Origin: Agarivorans gilvus
GTDB lineage: Bacteria; Pseudomonadota; Gammaproteobacteria; Enterobacterales; Celerinatantimonadaceae
Direction: 5' to 3'
Length of the DNA: 64,000 nt
NCBI RefSeq assembly: GCF_001420915.1
Contig: NZ_CP013021.1
Coordinates: forward strand, 320,001 to 384,000
Positions within the stretch are counted from its first letter, which is position 1. Every line of letters starts with the position of its first letter. Positions 62,427 through 64,000 of the stretch are shown here, one piece after another. A model generated the notes under the pieces. It made no database searches. It was given only the letters and a program-made list of their open reading frames with translations, and was not told the origin of the DNA. Position numbers and translations under genes: made by a program.

Positions 62427-62769
62427 CTCGTCATCATGTTTTAGGCTCATCATTAACAACATCCCCATTATGGCGGTGAGGCTTTTCATCATCATCGACG
62501 TTTAGCCGCAGCCTTATAGTGAAGTTGGCTTAGTGCTTAAGTCTAAAAGAGACAAGTGAGTGGGGTAGAAACGCCTTATTGTTAGGCGCCTTTGAGCTCT
62601 CGGGTTGATTAGTTTGCAAGAATTAACCAGCGGGAACTACTCATCCGTCGTGTTTACGGGTCGACACTGGCGACATGCTGCAAGATTGTATTAATCTAGT
62701 AAATTTACGTTTATTCAATAAGATAAATGAGTAAGTGCACTACATTACTCTTTGCTTGGAAACGGTAAG
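62427..62769. other. Gene-free stretch before the HIT gene
   Basis: No coding frame. It holds GTTAGGC (62581-62587), which fits the attC core form GTTRRRY, and GCGGGAACTACTCATCCGTC (62630-62649), which resembles the attC-like fragment at 54620-54638. No complete attC could be built. Confidence 0.35.
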
Positions 62770-63159
62770 ATGACGATAGTAGAACAAATAATCAGTAGGG
62801 AAATTGAAGCGGTAATTGTTTATGAGTCCAGTAACGTTATTGCTTTCGCTGATCACGAGCCGATTAATTTCGGGCACATTTTGATTTGTCCTACTTACCC
62901 CTACCAGAGCTACATCGAGTTACCAGAGCATATTTTCGCTGAAATTCACTCGGTGGCTAGAAACCTCTACAGTCGGATTGAAAAGTTATTTGAGCCTGAA
63001 GGTATTTCTTTTATTCAGAACAACGGCAAGTTCAACGCGTTATCTCATTACCATCTGCATATTTTCCCTCGGTTTAGCGGCGATCAGTTTGCTTGGCAAA
63101 GCAGCGGGCTAGGTGTTCAAAGTATAGAGAAACTGCGTAACGCTTTAGCACGCTTATAA
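62770..63159 (+). CDS. HIT family protein (histidine triad hydrolase/transferase)
   Basis: 129 aa from ATG 62770 (MTIVEQIISREIEAVIVYES). The triad HYHLHIFPR gives H-x-H-x-H near residue 101; FADHEPINFGHILICP is the family N-terminal strand region. Hydrolyses nucleotide-phosphoramidate or dinucleotide substrates in relatives. Preceded by a weak ribosome site. Confidence 0.88.
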   Translation: MTIVEQIISREIEAVIVYESSNVIAFADHEPINFGHILICPTYPYQSYIELPEHIFAEIHSVARNLYSRIEKLFEPEGISFIQNNGKFNALSHYHLHIFPRFSGDQFAWQSSGLGVQSIEKLRNALARL

Positions 63160-63293
63160 CGCGCAGTTAAGAGCAGGCTAGCGTTCTTGGATAGTTAGAG
63201 CAACTAGTTACTATTGTTGGTTTTATTAGGGATGGCTATTTAACAGCTTTTTGATAATCTGCTATTTAAGCATCGGCATTATTAAGTATCACC

Positions 63294-64000
63294 ATGATTA
63301 ATCTTGAAAATCTTAAACTAATAGGCAGCGGCGCTACTGCCGATGTTTACCTGTACCAACAAACCAAAGTAATAAAACTATTTAACAATAAGTACAGCCT
63401 AGAGGCAGTTCATTATGAAGCGAGTATTGCTGAAACAGTTAGTTGTTCGACAATAGCTGCGCCCAAGTATCACCAGATAGTCAGTATTGGTGACCGTAGC
63501 GGGATAGTGTATGACTATGTGCCAGGGGAAATACTAATTAATCAACTACTGGCTAAACCTTTACAATCTATATCTACCATTAAACGGTTAGCCAGAGCAC
63601 AAGCAAGGTTGAATGCCACAACAATTAAGGGACTGCCTAAGCAAGCAGAGCGCCTAGCTAGCCTAATAAAACGAACAGACACTATCCCCGAGTATCAGGC
63701 GCAGATTTTACAAGCGGTAAAGCAGCTGGCTCCGGCTGAGCAGGTTTGTCATGGCGACTTTCATGTAGGCAATATTATCCGCCATCATCAAGATTTTTTC
63801 GTCATCGATTGGATGAATGCTTATTCAGGCAATGCCGAAGGCGATCTACTAAGAAGCTATTTAATGCTGATTAGCCCCTTTATGCCCTTTGAGATGGGGC
63901 CGTTAAAAAGACAGGGCTTTATCGCTTATAAACGATTGTTGGCTTACTTCTACCTCAGGGAGTACCTAAAAGTATCGGGGATCTGTAAACACAGCCTAAA
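63294..64000 (+). CDS. Aminoglycoside phosphotransferase-like kinase (APH family), right end beyond the window
   Basis: About 235 residues visible from ATG 63294 (MINLENLKLIGSGATADVYL). The Gly-rich loop GSGATADVYL, Lys in VIKLF, catalytic CHGDFHVGNII and metal-binding VIDWMNA are present. The family covers choline-, homoserine- and antibiotic-phosphorylating enzymes; nothing here indicates which. The frame is open to the edge. Confidence 0.85.
   Translation, partial: MINLENLKLIGSGATADVYLYQQTKVIKLFNNKYSLEAVHYEASIAETVSCSTIAAPKYHQIVSIGDRSGIVYDYVPGEILINQLLAKPLQSISTIKRLARAQARLNATTIKGLPKQAERLASLIKRTDTIPEYQAQILQAVKQLAPAEQVCHGDFHVGNIIRHHQDFFVIDWMNAYSGNAEGDLLRSYLMLISPFMPFEMGPLKRQGFIAYKRLLAYFYLREYLKVSGICKHSL

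Noticed and set aside
1..64000. CRISPR arrays, tRNA or rRNA genes
   Set aside because: No regular short direct-repeat/spacer pattern, cloverleaf or rRNA-like sequence was recognised. The 181 bp repeats are too long and too far apart to be CRISPR.

Overview
The window is a 64 kb piece of a gammaproteobacterial chromosome, probably a marine member of the Alteromonadales/Vibrionales. The housekeeping gene order is close to that of Escherichia coli: rne / rluC / maf / yceD / rpmF / plsX / fabH / fabD / fabG / acpP / fabF / pabC / mltG / tmk / holB / tatD. It is followed by rsmF-letB-letA facing yebG-msrC-proQ-prc, the same neighbourhood as E. coli yebU-T-S-R / proQ / prc. The genus cannot be fixed from the sequence; an Agarivorans-like marine diazotroph is an inference.

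Layout. 1-14.4 kb: RNA metabolism (partial RNase E, RluC), then the phospholipid and fatty-acid operon running into folate, cell-wall and DNA-replication genes. 14.5-25.7 kb: rRNA methylation, Let lipid transport, a LexA-controlled yebG, methionine sulfoxide repair, ProQ, Prc and RNase II, with one 268 bp palindrome-rich repeat. 25.8-33.5 kb: cobalamin adenosylation, a frameshifted YhaM-like gene, a GABA shunt unit (gabD-gabT) with a divergent LysR regulator, and a CLC anion transporter. 33.5-41.9 kb: a complete PTS catabolic locus (DeoR regulator, EIIA, EIICB, EIIA-HPr-EI fusion, an unusual two-Rossmann dehydrogenase, a PfkB kinase). 42.1-45.4 kb: a MerR-copA metal-efflux operon ending in a 23-residue peptide. 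45.5-51.5 kb: molybdenum nitrogenase genes nifHDKTY, a Cys-rich protein and the CO-protection gene cowN behind a sigma-54 type promoter.

51.5-60.5 kb is accessory DNA. Three copies of a ~181 bp direct repeat alternate with small payloads (an exported protein, a lipoprotein plus an acidic soluble protein, a radical SAM/SPASM enzyme). Most payload edges carry inverted or direct forms of a short AATTATATRAGACACYC motif. A broken RAYT (HUH tyrosine transposase) gene sits beside the array. One IS1111-type IS110 element has split one of the palindromes, and two IS5/IS903-type copies with clear 9 bp target duplications have inserted, one of them into the RAYT gene. 60.5-64 kb returns to ordinary genes (SDR, FocA/NirC transporter, HIT protein, partial APH-like kinase).

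A caution applies to the whole window. At least five genes or elements (yhaM-like, deoR-like, copA, nifD, IS110 transposase) are broken by single-base losses, all apparently in homopolymer runs. NifD is among them although nifH and nifK are intact. Under-called homopolymers in the assembly explain this better than independent gene decay, so these pseudogene calls should be treated as provisional.
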